This document shows positions 1-8,307 of a stretch of DNA of 64,000 bases, piece after piece. Both the position numbers and the translations under genes were made by a program. Origin of the DNA: an uncultured Clostridia bacterium (GTDB lineage Bacteria; Bacillota; Clostridia; UBA1381); the NCBI GenBank assembly GCA_910585485.1, contig CAJUEZ010000001.1:62001-126000 (forward strand), in the 5' to 3' direction. Every line of letters starts with the position of its first letter. The stretch's first letter is position 1. Under the pieces are notes generated by a model, which was not told the origin of the DNA, searched no databases, and worked only from the letters and a program-made list of their open reading frames with translations.

Positions 1-1
1 A

Positions 2-3000
2 GATTCACCTTTTGAAATGGATATATCAAAAGGTAATATAAAAATTACAAGTGATTATATAGAATATGGTGGAGTAAAATATTCACCTAATACAAATGGA
101 TATGTTATCAAAGGTTCAACAACTGAGCATAACATTGAAGTAGACCTTTCTGATGATTTTGACGGGGAAGGACTTGAAGATATAACAATTCCACCGATAA
201 CCTTTAAGGATTTGAATGTCAGCCTTGAAGACGGATTACCATTGTTGACAAACTTTGGTATGGATATTACAGTTGAAGGCGAGTGTAATTTAACGTCTGC
301 AAACAGTCAGGCTGTAAATATAAATAATGACTATGATCTTCCTTCAGTAAATGTTAATATTACAGGCAGCGGACTATTAAATATACATAGTAACAAATCA
401 AATGCCTTAGCAGTAGCAGATAACAGTAAAATAACAATCACAGGAACTGGAGCTGCTGTTACTACAGACGCGGCCTTGAATGCAATTACCGGAACAGGAC
501 AGTTCGTTACGGACAGTCAGACGCGTATGCAGATTACCACCAACGGAACACCGGAGGTTCAGCCTGTAAATAGTGAGGGCACACCGCTTTATCAGCTTGC
601 GGCTAATTTTAACGCGGAGGATAAAACAGCAACGGAGTGTACATATAATAATAAAACATATCATGTAGGTTCTGATAATGTATTATATCTTATGCTTCCT
701 AACGGCGAGTATGATATAACCGATGTTATATATAACAATAATATATATGATGGTTCAGTTACTATTAATAACGCGCCTGAAACTATTGATCTTGCAACTG
801 TATATGTAACAGATGTGACAATGGATTTAAACGGAAATATTCCTTGCGAGGGCGCTGTTGTAAACTTTGATGTTACGGGATACAGAGTCGCTGATAATGT
901 CACAATAAGACTTAAACCTAATCGTGACTGGGCAGAGAACGTAGAAGCTGTTGTCAAAGAGAAAGACGGCAAAAATATTGCGGCGGTGACTGTTCCGGAG
1001 AATACCAACACGGATAACAGTATCACATATGAGGTTTATTATGTAATCTTTGGACAAGAAACAAAAACTGACTTAAAGGTTACTATTGTCAGAAACAATA
1101 CTCAATGTTCAATTACAAAATTTGTATTGCAGTATCAGGTCGGAGAGGCGGAAATCATAGAAGAAAGCAAGAGAATTAACGTGACAATGCCTTATGATGA
1201 CCCATATATCAGTCAAAATGACCCGAATGGAAAAACACCTGCCACAAAATATGTTCCTGTAACAATAGAGCATACAGGAAATATTGTAACGCCCGTAATT
1301 GATGAGCCGGTAGAGTTTTTCTATGATATAAGCGGAAAATTAAGAAAAGAATTTACCGTAATCGCCAAGGACGGTAAAACCAAAAGCACGTATAAAGTAT
1401 GGCTTACAAAACAGGCAGTGCCGAGAATTACAAAAATGGAAAGTTCTGCAGATAGCTTGACAGGCTCGGGCGGAAAAGTGGATATTACTCTGAGCGGCAC
1501 TAACTTAGCAAATATTATAAATGCCGAGCAGGAAAATAATCGTAAAGTTTTTGTCTATGCAGATGGTGAAAACAGCATAGAGCCTGTTGAGGCGGTAAAA
1601 AATGAAAACGGCAATTATGAGGTAAGTATAACTATACCTGAAAATGATGATTATGATGAAGCCAAGGAATATAAGCTTCAGGTCAAAATAGGAGATGTTG
1701 TTCAGACATCATCGGCATCTCAGAAAACAATTACAGTTGAGAGAAAATTAAAAAATAGCACAGGTATAAAATCATTTACAATAGACGGACAGATTGGACC
1801 AACTTCGCAATCAGGCGCGACGTCATTAACGATTATAATGCCGTATGACGCGGATTTGACAAATTTATCGCCTGATATTGTTCTTGATGACAGTAACGCG
1901 TCATACAGTCCGGAAAATGTTACAGATTTCAGTAAGCCGGTTCAATATACTGTAACGGCGGATAATAGAATTGATACAGCAGTATATACGGTAACAGTGT
2001 TAAAACAGCCTGCACCTAAAATTACAGACGTAGAATTTACAAATCCTCTGACAAGCGCGGGTGGAAATGTACAGTTTACATTAAGCGGTCAAAACCTTGA
2101 CAGTATTGAAAACGCGATTTCAGGCGGTGAAATCGTAGTTAAATGTACGCCAAAAGGCGAAGGAAATACTGTCTCAGGTGTTGCTGAAAAGCAAGATGAT
2201 AAATATACAGTGAAACTTACCATTCCGAAAAATGACAGTATAGAAGCTGCGGCGGAATATGTTGTTTCAATAGAGATTGACGGAGAGGAACAAACGCTTA
2301 CAGGCGGAAATCCGACATTGACCGTTCCAATCAAAAAATCTGACGCATGTGATATAGTTGACTTTAAGCTTACAGATAATCAGAGTGAACTTAATATAGG
2401 CGAAGATACAATCACGCTGAAAGTACCGTATAATACAAATTTGAGAAGTCTTAAACCTGAAATTATGCATACAGGCACAAAATGTGAGCCGGACGAGGCT
2501 AAGGACTTTACAAGCGCGGTTAAATATACTGTAACGGCGGAAAACGGTAATACAAAAGAATATACAGTAACAGTGCTTCGTGATGGAAGCGCGGGCATAT
2601 CAGACGCGACGTTTACAAATCCGACAACCAGTAAAGCGGGAAAAGTCACAGTCACAGTCACAGGTAATTTTGTAAATGACATTGGCGATACTTTGGTAGT
2701 TACCGCGACATCGCAGGGTGGCGGAGATGCGATAAACGCGGAAATAGAATATACGGAATACGGCGGAAAAGCCACAGCTGTGTTGACACTGCCGAAAAAT
2801 CTGTCCGAGTCCGAGCAAAAATATACTGTTTCAGTAATGTTAAACGGTGTGGAACAAACCATTTCCAATAACGAAATAACGGTTCCGGGAAAAAGACGAT
2901 GCGCAATAACATCATTTACAGTTGAGGGGCAGTTAGATGAAACAGAGATTGTAGAAAGCGATGATGGAAATACCATCACATTTAAAGTTCCGTATTTCTA

Positions 3001-4102
3001 TGACTTAACAGCGGTTGTTCCTTCTATAGAATATGAAGCGGAAACAATATCTCCGGCTGCTGATGAGCCACAGGATTTCAGCGATTCGGAAAAGCCTGTG
3101 ACATATACTCTAAAATCCGGCGGTGACACAGAGGTTTATACTGTGCGCGCGGAACTTGTCGGAAAAAAACCAAGTATAAATAAATTTACAGTTGAAAAGC
3201 AATCGGGTGATACAGTATATGACGGTAATACAATTACGATTACTATGCCGTCAAATGCAAACTTGAAAAAGATTCAGCCGATAATTGAATTTGACGGTGA
3301 ATCTTATTCTCCGCAAGGAGAGCAGGATTTCTCAAAATCTGACAAAATTCCTGTTATATATACGGTTGTTGACCAATACGGAAAAACTACAGAATATGAA
3401 GTGAAAATCACCAAAAAACGTCATAGTTCAAAAAAAGATGACGAGACGCCGATACCGACACCAACACCAACACCGACTCCGTCCGCAACACCTTCGCCTG
3501 TTCCTACAGACAAAGCAAACGTTAAACCGTATATGAGCGGATATGATGAGAACGGAGAAGTATTCTTCAAACCGGAAAGCAAGATAAGTCGCGCGGAGGT
3601 TGCAAAAGTGTTGTCTGTACTGGATAATGATTTTGATAACGGCATAGAGTATCCAAATGTTTTTGATGATATAGATGAGAATGCATGGTATAGAAATTAT
3701 GTGAATTTTGCGGTATCTAAAGGATATATGTCCGGTTATGATGACGGCACAATTCTTCCGTACAATATGATAACACGCGCGGAATTTGTTTCTATGATAG
3801 CAAGATACATGAACATATCTCCTTCTGACGGAGAAGACAGATTCAATGATATTGAAGATTTCTATTGGTGCAGACAGCAAATTAATGCTCTCGCGGATAA
3901 GGGAATAGTCTGTGGATATGGCGATAATGTATTTATGCCGAACAATTATATAACACGCGCGGAAGCGGTATCTATATTTAACCGTATGCTTGGACGGGAA
4001 ATTACATCAGAGATTATGAGCAAACTTGAATGTCCTTTCTCGGATGTCACATCGGGACATTGGGCATATAATGATATACTGCTTGCTTCATGTGAATATT
4101 AA
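2..4102 (+). CDS. SLH-anchored multidomain surface protein (5' truncated by window)
   Basis: The frame is open to the first bases, so the true start and any signal peptide lie upstream; the first ATG at 17 is probably internal. About 1,366 codons are visible. The first ~200 residues are beta-rich, like carbohydrate-binding beta-helix segments. Then two Ig-like modules alternate: an IPT/TIG-like type (TNPLTSAGG, TNPTTSKAG) and a DUF5018-like type (ITSFTVEGQ, VPYFYDL, YTVTVL). A Pro/Thr linker (PTPTPTPTPS) leads to three C-terminal SLH repeats (FDDIDENAWYRNYV, ITRAEFVSMIARY, ITRAEAVSIFNRM). SLH repeats bind pyruvylated wall polymer, so the protein should sit on the cell surface. The ligand is unknown. 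Confidence 0.85.
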   Translation, partial: DSPFEMDISKGNIKITSDYIEYGGVKYSPNTNGYVIKGSTTEHNIEVDLSDDFDGEGLEDITIPPITFKDLNVSLEDGLPLLTNFGMDITVEGECNLTSANSQAVNINNDYDLPSVNVNITGSGLLNIHSNKSNALAVADNSKITITGTGAAVTTDAALNAITGTGQFVTDSQTRMQITTNGTPEVQPVNSEGTPLYQLAANFNAEDKTATECTYNNKTYHVGSDNVLYLMLPNGEYDITDVIYNNNIYDGSVTINNAPETIDLATVYVTDVTMDLNGNIPCEGAVVNFDVTGYRVADNVTIRLKPNRDWAENVEAVVKEKDGKNIAAVTVPENTNTDNSITYEVYYVIFGQETKTDLKVTIVRNNTQCSITKFVLQYQVGEAEIIEESKRINVTMPYDDPYISQNDPNGKTPATKYVPVTIEHTGNIVTPVIDEPVEFFYDISGKLRKEFTVIAKDGKTKSTYKVWLTKQAVPRITKMESSADSLTGSGGKVDITLSGTNLANIINAEQENNRKVFVYADGENSIEPVEAVKNENGNYEVSITIPENDDYDEAKEYKLQVKIGDVVQTSSASQKTITVERKLKNSTGIKSFTIDGQIGPTSQSGATSLTIIMPYDADLTNLSPDIVLDDSNASYSPENVTDFSKPVQYTVTADNRIDTAVYTVTVLKQPAPKITDVEFTNPLTSAGGNVQFTLSGQNLDSIENAISGGEIVVKCTPKGEGNTVSGVAEKQDDKYTVKLTIPKNDSIEAAAEYVVSIEIDGEEQTLTGGNPTLTVPIKKSDACDIVDFKLTDNQSELNIGEDTITLKVPYNTNLRSLKPEIMHTGTKCEPDEAKDFTSAVKYTVTAENGNTKEYTVTVLRDGSAGISDATFTNPTTSKAGKVTVTVTGNFVNDIGDTLVVTATSQGGGDAINAEIEYTEYGGKATAVLTLPKNLSESEQKYTVSVMLNGVEQTISNNEITVPGKRRCAITSFTVEGQLDETEIVESDDGNTITFKVPYFYDLTAVVPSIEYEAETISPAADEPQDFSDSEKPVTYTLKSGGDTEVYTVRAELVGKKPSINKFTVEKQSGDTVYDGNTITITMPSNANLKKIQPIIEFDGESYSPQGEQDFSKSDKIPVIYTVVDQYGKTTEYEVKITKKRHSSKKDDETPIPTPTPTPTPSATPSPVPTDKANVKPYMSGYDENGEVFFKPESKISRAEVAKVLSVLDNDFDNGIEYPNVFDDIDENAWYRNYVNFAVSKGYMSGYDDGTILPYNMITRAEFVSMIARYMNISPSDGEDRFNDIEDFYWCRQQINALADKGIVCGYGDNVFMPNNYITRAEAVSIFNRMLGREITSEIMSKLECPFSDVTSGHWAYNDILLASCEY

Positions 4103-4114
4103 TTTAAATCATAT

Positions 4115-4142
4115 AAAGGGGCTGTTTAAAACAGCTCCTTTT
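4115..4142 (+). terminator. Rho-independent terminator after SLH gene
   Basis: Hairpin GGGGCTGTTT / AAACAGCTCC followed by TTTTGTGTT, 13 bases past the stop codon. Confidence 0.85.
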
Positions 4143-4182
4143 GTGTTGTTGTAGATTTATTTATATTTTATGTGGAAAGGTC

Positions 4183-4211
4183 TTGACTTTTTTACGTTTT
4201 TGTAGTAAAAT
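4183..4211 (+). promoter_or_regulatory. Sigma-A promoter for tRNA-Trp/tRNA-Ala
   Basis: TTGACT, 17-base spacer, TAAAAT, ending 13 bases before the mature tRNA-Trp. Confidence 0.75.
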
Positions 4212-4224
4212 AACAAGGCAATAT

Positions 4225-4298
4225 AGGGGTATGATGTAATGGTAACATGCCGGTCTCCAAAACCGTTCTTGAGGGTTCGAGTCCTTCTACCCCTGCCA
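4225..4298 (+). tRNA. tRNA-Trp (CCA)
   Basis: Acceptor AGGGGTA pairs with TACCCCT, the anticodon loop is CTCCAAA (anticodon CCA), and the T-arm is GGGTTCGAGTCC. The G discriminator and the CCA end are encoded. Confidence 0.95.
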
Positions 4299-4302
4299 AA
4301 AG

Positions 4303-4326
4303 GAGCATACATCATGTATGCTCTTT
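4303..4326 (+). other. Hairpin between tRNA-Trp and tRNA-Ala
   Basis: GAGCATAC / GTATGCTC with a 5-base loop and a short TTTGTAT tail. It may be a processing signal or a partial terminator separating the two tRNAs. Confidence 0.5.
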
Positions 4327-4334
4327 GTATATAT

Positions 4335-4410
4335 GGGGGTGTGGCTCAGTTGGGAGAGCGCTTGCTTCGCATGTAAGAGGTCAGGGGTTCGACTCCCCTC
4401 ATCTCCACCA
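4335..4410 (+). tRNA. tRNA-Ala (CGC)
   Basis: Acceptor GGGGGTG pairs with CATCTCC and includes the G3:U70 wobble pair that identifies alanine tRNAs. The stem CTTGC/GTAAG encloses TTCGCAT, giving anticodon CGC for GCG codons. The CCA end is encoded. GCG is frequent in neighbouring genes, consistent with a dedicated isoacceptor. Confidence 0.94.
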
Positions 4411-4456
4411 AATATAAAACAAACCGCACAGTTATGCGGTTTGTTTTATATTTACA
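4410..4456 (+). terminator. Terminator of the tRNA-Trp/Ala unit
   Basis: Near-perfect 19-bp inverted repeat with core AAACCGCA / TGCGGTTT and a 6-base loop, directly after the tRNA-Ala CCA end. Confidence 0.9.
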
Positions 4457-4554
4457 CGTTTTTTTACACGACTTTATTCAAATGTTTTTGCGAATAGACC
4501 GTATGACGGGCAAAAGAGATGTTGGGAGTGACGCTCCAGCCAATGATTATTGTT

Positions 4555-4580
4555 AGGGCTATGCTTGCATAGCCCTTTTA
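4555..4580 (+). terminator. Orphan hairpin terminator
   Basis: AGGGCTATGC / GCATAGCCCT with a 2-base loop, then TTTTATTAT on the + strand. It lies just past the 3' end of the minus-strand MATE gene. The preceding ~100 bases (4457-4554) hold no gene I can support on either strand. Confidence 0.6.
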
Positions 4581-4588
4581 TTATATAA

Positions 4589-5920
4589 TCACATATAATG
4601 ATACTGATTTTTTTTAGATTTGAAGAACGCGGCAGTAACCGCAAGTGAAAGCAGTTCAGCGGCAACGCTTGAAAACCATACACCGTCAAGTCCGAAGAAA
4701 ATCGGCAGAACAATTACAACGATAATTTGAAACACAAGCGTTCTTAAAAACGATATAATTGCGGAAACGAGTCCGTTGTTGAGCGCGGTAAAGAATGCGG
4801 AACCAAATATGTTAAAGCCCCATATGATAAATGCGAGCGAGTATATTTTAAAACCGCGTGAGGTTATTTCAAGAAGCTTGCTGTCATATCCCACAAATAT
4901 TTTTGCGAGCGGGTGAGAGGTAAATACGGAAAGTAAAAGCATAAGCACACCGGACACACTTATAATCACCATACTTTTTTTAAACAGATTTTTAAGTTCC
5001 GAATGATTTTGCGCGCCGTGATTATATCCTACAAGAGGCGCGCAGCCTATTGAATATCCTATAAACGCGGCGGCAAAAATAAATCCCGCATACATAATTA
5101 CACCGTATGCCGCAACACCGTCCTGACCGGCGAATCTCATAAGCTGAAAGTTGTAGAGAATATTTACAAGCGACATTGAAATATTTGTCATTAGTTCAGA
5201 TGAACCGTTTGTACATGCTTTTAAAAGCGCTCTTCTGTCAAATTGTGCTTTTGTAAGACGAAGGGTGCTGTTATTTTTCCGAAGGAAGTAAATCAACGGA
5301 ATAAATCCGCCGACACACTGGCTTATGGCGGTTGCTGTCGCCGCGCCTAATATTCCCCATTTGAACACGCCGACAAAAAGAAAATCAAGCACAATGTTTG
5401 TGCATCCTGCCGTGACAGTTATAACAAGTCCAAAATGTGGTTTTTCAGCAGTTATGAGAAAGCTTTGGAAGACATTTTGAAGCATGTATGCGGTAAGCGC
5501 TAAAATAATAATTCTGCTGTACAAAACGCAGTCATCAATCATATCACCCGTTGCGCCGAGCAAAATAGAAACCGGTCTTATAAAAATTTGACCCGCTATT
5601 GTAAATAAGATACCGCCTATGATTGTAACATAGACAAGCATTGAAAAATATTGATTTGCTTTTTTGTGATTACCCTCACCGAGAGTTTTGGAAACTATCG
5701 CGCTTCCGCCCGTGCCTATCATAAAGCCGAGCGTGCCTAAAATCATCAGTACGGGCATAATCAGATTAACGGCAGCAAACGCTGTTTTTCCGGCGAAATT
5801 TGACACGAACAGACCGTCTACCACTCCGTAAACAGAGGTGAATATCATCATTATTATTGACGGTATAACAAATCGAAGTAATTTCTTATATGTAAAATGG
5901 TCACTGAGTTGTATATTCAT
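4589..5920 (-). CDS. MATE family multidrug/cation exporter
   Basis: This 443-residue, 12-helix inner-membrane protein has the MATE pattern: an N-terminal VIPSIIMMIFTSVYGVVDGL, then GTGGSAIVSKTLGEG, and a second half with a related YNHGAQNHSELKNLF loop. The length is normal (440-460). MATE proteins export cationic drugs or metabolites in exchange for Na+ or H+; the substrate cannot be read from sequence. An AAGGAGG site sits 7 bases before the ATG. The gene is monocistronic and preceded by a 130-base leader with a terminator hairpin, which suggests attenuation control. Confidence 0.92.
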   Translation of the reverse strand: MNIQLSDHFTYKKLLRFVIPSIIMMIFTSVYGVVDGLFVSNFAGKTAFAAVNLIMPVLMILGTLGFMIGTGGSAIVSKTLGEGNHKKANQYFSMLVYVTIIGGILFTIAGQIFIRPVSILLGATGDMIDDCVLYSRIIILALTAYMLQNVFQSFLITAEKPHFGLVITVTAGCTNIVLDFLFVGVFKWGILGAATATAISQCVGGFIPLIYFLRKNNSTLRLTKAQFDRRALLKACTNGSSELMTNISMSLVNILYNFQLMRFAGQDGVAAYGVIMYAGFIFAAAFIGYSIGCAPLVGYNHGAQNHSELKNLFKKSMVIISVSGVLMLLLSVFTSHPLAKIFVGYDSKLLEITSRGFKIYSLAFIIWGFNIFGSAFFTALNNGLVSAIISFLRTLVFQIIVVIVLPIFFGLDGVWFSSVAAELLSLAVTAAFFKSKKNQYHYM

Positions 5921-5944
5921 GTCATTTCCTCCTTTATATACTTT

Positions 5945-6043
5945 ATATAAAAAATGCGCCTAAGGTTTTCAAACCCGGGCGCACCCGACATCTTTTTCGA
6001 CATCACAGCTGCGGCTGTATGTCCTCCGATGACTACATTTCAT
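5945..6043 (-). promoter_or_regulatory. Attenuator-like leader of the MATE gene
   Basis: On the minus strand a hairpin pairs GACATACAGC with GCTGTGATGTC. A second GATGTC copy follows, so GACAT has two possible partners. A terminator then pairs TGCGCCCGGGTTT with AAACCTTAGGCGCA and ends in TTTTTT, upstream of the MATE ribosome site. I matched it to no riboswitch consensus I know. Confidence 0.6.
5969..6043 (-). CDS. Possible 24-codon leader peptide
   Basis: An ATG about nine bases after the predicted transcription start opens a 24-residue frame (MKCSHRRTYSRSCDV...). Its stop codon falls inside the terminator stem. That is the layout of ribosome-dependent attenuation in drug-resistance leaders. 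No good ribosome site precedes it, so translation is uncertain. Confidence 0.3.
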   Translation of the reverse strand: MKCSHRRTYSRSCDVEKDVGCARV

Positions 6044-6058
6044 TAATAAGTATTGTTT

Positions 6059-6087
6059 ATTATAACTTGTTATTACATATTTGTCAA
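6059..6087 (-). promoter_or_regulatory. Sigma-A promoter of the MATE leader
   Basis: Consensus TTGACA (6082-6087), 17-base spacer and TATAAT (6059-6064) on the minus strand. The predicted start near 6052 gives an untranslated leader of about 130 bases. Confidence 0.8.
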
Positions 6088-6192
6088 GAGATTTAAATAA
6101 ACCTACGATAAGTGCTTGTATATTTTTCTTTACTGTTATATGATTTGATGATATAATTGCAGTATAAAGTTTTATCATAGGAGATAGAGAAA

Positions 6193-6921
6193 ATGCTTGA
6201 ACAATTTGCGCGTACTCAGCTTTTGCTTGGAGAGAAAAGCATGGAGAAAATTTATAAATCACATGTAGCCGTATTTGGTGTAGGCGGTGTTGGAGGACAT
6301 GCGATTGAAGCGTTGGTAAGGAGCGGTGTCGGAACTATTGATATATTCGATAAAGATACGGTTTGTATGACGAATCTTAACCGCCAAATTATCGCCGATC
6401 ATAATACAGTCGGCAGATATAAGGTCGATGTTATGAAGGAAAGGGCGCTGTCAATAAATCCTGACATCACTGTAAATGCGTATAAATGCTTTTATATGCC
6501 TGATAACGCGGATAAATATGACTTGACAAAGTATTCGTATATAATTGACGCTATAGACACTGTAACGGCTAAAATTGAACTTGTAATACGCGCGGATAAG
6601 GCGGAAGTGCCAATTTTAAGCTGTATGGGAGCGGGGAATAAATTGGACGCTTCACAGTTTGAAGTGACGGATATTTATAAAACATCCGTGTGTCCTTTGG
6701 CAAGAACAATGCGTCGGGAACTGAAAAAGCGGGGAATTAAAAAACTAAAAGTTGTCTATTCTAAAGAAATGCCGATACGTCCGGAGGATAATTTTGACGC
6801 GGATGATTCTGACTTAGGTATAAGACGGTCGGTGCCGGGGAGCATAGCTTTTGTGCCTGCGGCGGCAGGACTGATAGCGGCAGGAGAGGTGATTAAGGAT
6901 TTGGCAGGAATAGACCTTTAA
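6193..6921 (+). CDS. tcdA: tRNA threonylcarbamoyladenosine dehydratase (TcdA/CsdL)
   Basis: This 242-residue ThiF/E1-like ATP-binding enzyme should cyclise t6A to ct6A at position 37 of ANN-decoding tRNAs in the cytoplasm. The nucleotide loop is GVGGVGGHAIEALVRSG, followed by DIFDKDTVCMTNLNRQ (E1-family Asp and Arg). The TcdA-specific region CMGAGNKLDA...CPLARTMRRELKKRG separates it from MoeB and HesA. The length matches bacterial TcdA (240-270). A TAGGAGA site precedes the ATG. It is divergent from the MATE gene and monocistronic. Confidence 0.9.
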   Translation: MLEQFARTQLLLGEKSMEKIYKSHVAVFGVGGVGGHAIEALVRSGVGTIDIFDKDTVCMTNLNRQIIADHNTVGRYKVDVMKERALSINPDITVNAYKCFYMPDNADKYDLTKYSYIIDAIDTVTAKIELVIRADKAEVPILSCMGAGNKLDASQFEVTDIYKTSVCPLARTMRRELKKRGIKKLKVVYSKEMPIRPEDNFDADDSDLGIRRSVPGSIAFVPAAAGLIAAGEVIKDLAGIDL

Positions 6922-7064
6922 ACGTTTTGTCCCAATTAAGATTGTGTATAAGGAGGCTTTTTCAAGTATTGTGTAAACCCTCTCAATGGTGTAGAATAGA
7001 AATACACCGGTAGGAGGGTTTTAATTATGCCAAGAATAAAAAGAACAGCGGAAGAAATCGCGCA

Positions 7065-7152
7065 AATTCCGCGCATAGCAGTTGTCAAGATATTCTTCAC
7101 AGCCTTGTGCAAAAGTCTTGTCATTTTGTATGAACATTTTGATTTTCCTCAT
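7065..7152 (-). pseudogene. Tyrosine recombinase N-terminal scar
   Basis: On the minus strand, AAAGGGG precedes an ATG at 7152 opening MRKIKMFIQ...FAQGCEEYLDNCYARNL. This matches the start of the core-binding domain of phage/ICE integrases (F..G...YL..C.ARNL). Homology stops near 7065. From there the + strand reads the other way as an unrelated start (ATG 7027 after GTAGGAGGG, MPRIKRTAEEIAQI), perhaps a transposase start. The region 6922-7287 holds nothing intact. Confidence 0.55.
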
Positions 7153-7176
7153 TGATTTTTCCCCTTTCATTGCAAT

Positions 7177-7235
7177 AAAAAATTAGACACATCATAGCAC
7201 TTTTGCTTAAAATGATGTGTCTAACTTTTATTTTT
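7177..7235. terminator. Bidirectional terminator
   Basis: A 12-bp perfect inverted repeat TTAGACACATCA / TGATGTGTCTAA with an 18-base loop. A T-run follows on both strands, strongest on the minus strand, where it ends the GGGtGRT operon. Confidence 0.85.
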
Positions 7236-7287
7236 ACGTTTTTTTAATTTTTTACTTCTTGAAAATCAATAAATGTTCCAAAAAGCT

Positions 7288-8289
7288 TTACTTATTCATT
7301 GCCTCTGCGATAGCAACAGCAACAGCAACAGTCATACCAACCATCGGGTTATTGCCCGCGCCGATAAGTCCCATCATTTCCACGTGAGCGGGAACTGATG
7401 ACGAGCCTGCAAACTGAGCGTCAGAGTGCATACGTCCCATTGTATCTGTCATACCGTATGAAGCAGGACCTGCCGCCATGTTATCGGGGTGAAGTGTACG
7501 TCCTGTACCACCGCCTGACGCGACTGAGAAGTACTTTTTACCCTGCTCGATACATTCTTTCTTGTATGTACCTGCAACGGGATGCTGGAAACGAGTCGGG
7601 TTGGTTGAGTTACCGGTAATTGAAACGTCAACGCCTTCCTTATGCATGATAGCAACGCCTTCGCGGACATCGTCAGCACCGTAACAGCGAACCTTTGCTC
7701 TTTCGCCCTTTGAATACGGAATTTCTTCTATAACCTTAAGTTCGCCTGTATAGTAGTCAAACTTAGTCTGAACATATGTAAAACCGTTAATTCTTGAAAT
7801 AATCTTAGCGGCATCCTTACCAAGACCGTTTAAGATAACTCTTAAAGGCTCTTTTCTTGCCTTGTTCGCGCTGTTTGCAAGACCGATAGCGCCCTCAGCC
7901 GCCGCAAAAGACTCGTGACCTGCAAGGAAAGCGAAGCACTTTGTTTCTTCTCTCAAAAGCATTGCGCCCAGGTTTCCGTGACCAAGACCAACCTTTCTGT
8001 CATCTGCGACACTGCCCGGAATACAAAAAGACTGTAAGCCAAGACCGATTTTTTCAGCCGCCTCAGCCGCCGTCTTAACACCGTCCTTAATAGCTATTGC
8101 CGCGCCTACAGTGTATGCCCAGCCCGCGTTTTCAAAACAAATCGGTTGAATACTCTTTGCGATACCGTAAGCGTCAACGCCCTTATCATCACAAATCTGC
8201 TTTGCTTCTTCAATAGAGTTTATACCGTGCTTTTTAAGCTCGGCATTGATTTGATCTATTCTTCTTTCATAACTTTCAAATAAAGCCAT
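7288..8289 (-). CDS. GGGtGRT protein
   Basis: This 333-residue protein carries the family signature SGGGTGRTLHPDN at about residue 257, plus Gly/Ala-rich stretches (GPASYGMTDTMGRMH, GLIGAGNNPMVG). The family is conserved in anaerobic Bacillota and known only by that motif; its reaction is unknown. It is the second gene of a two-gene operon, 18 bases after a NifU-like scaffold gene, with GGGAGG 8 bases before its ATG. That fixed pairing suggests a role in Fe-S or sulfur chemistry. No signal peptide or membrane helix is seen, so it should be cytosolic. Confidence 0.88.
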   Translation of the reverse strand: MALFESYERRIDQINAELKKHGINSIEEAKQICDDKGVDAYGIAKSIQPICFENAGWAYTVGAAIAIKDGVKTAAEAAEKIGLGLQSFCIPGSVADDRKVGLGHGNLGAMLLREETKCFAFLAGHESFAAAEGAIGLANSANKARKEPLRVILNGLGKDAAKIISRINGFTYVQTKFDYYTGELKVIEEIPYSKGERAKVRCYGADDVREGVAIMHKEGVDVSITGNSTNPTRFQHPVAGTYKKECIEQGKKYFSVASGGGTGRTLHPDNMAAGPASYGMTDTMGRMHSDAQFAGSSSVPAHVEMMGLIGAGNNPMVGMTVAVAVAIAEAMNK

Positions 8290-8307
8290 TATCGTTTACC
8301 TCCCTTA

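Noticed and set aside
2380..2979. 199-codon minus frame inside the SLH gene
   Set aside because: Low-complexity antisense shadow of a repetitive gene, without a ribosome site.
3428..3880. 150-codon minus frame over the SLH repeats
   Set aside because: Antisense shadow; composition mirrors the SLH coding strand.
5945..6043. Known riboswitch upstream of the MATE gene (guanidine, FMN, SAM, cobalamin or yybP types)
   Set aside because: None of their conserved core sequences is present; kept only as an unassigned attenuator.
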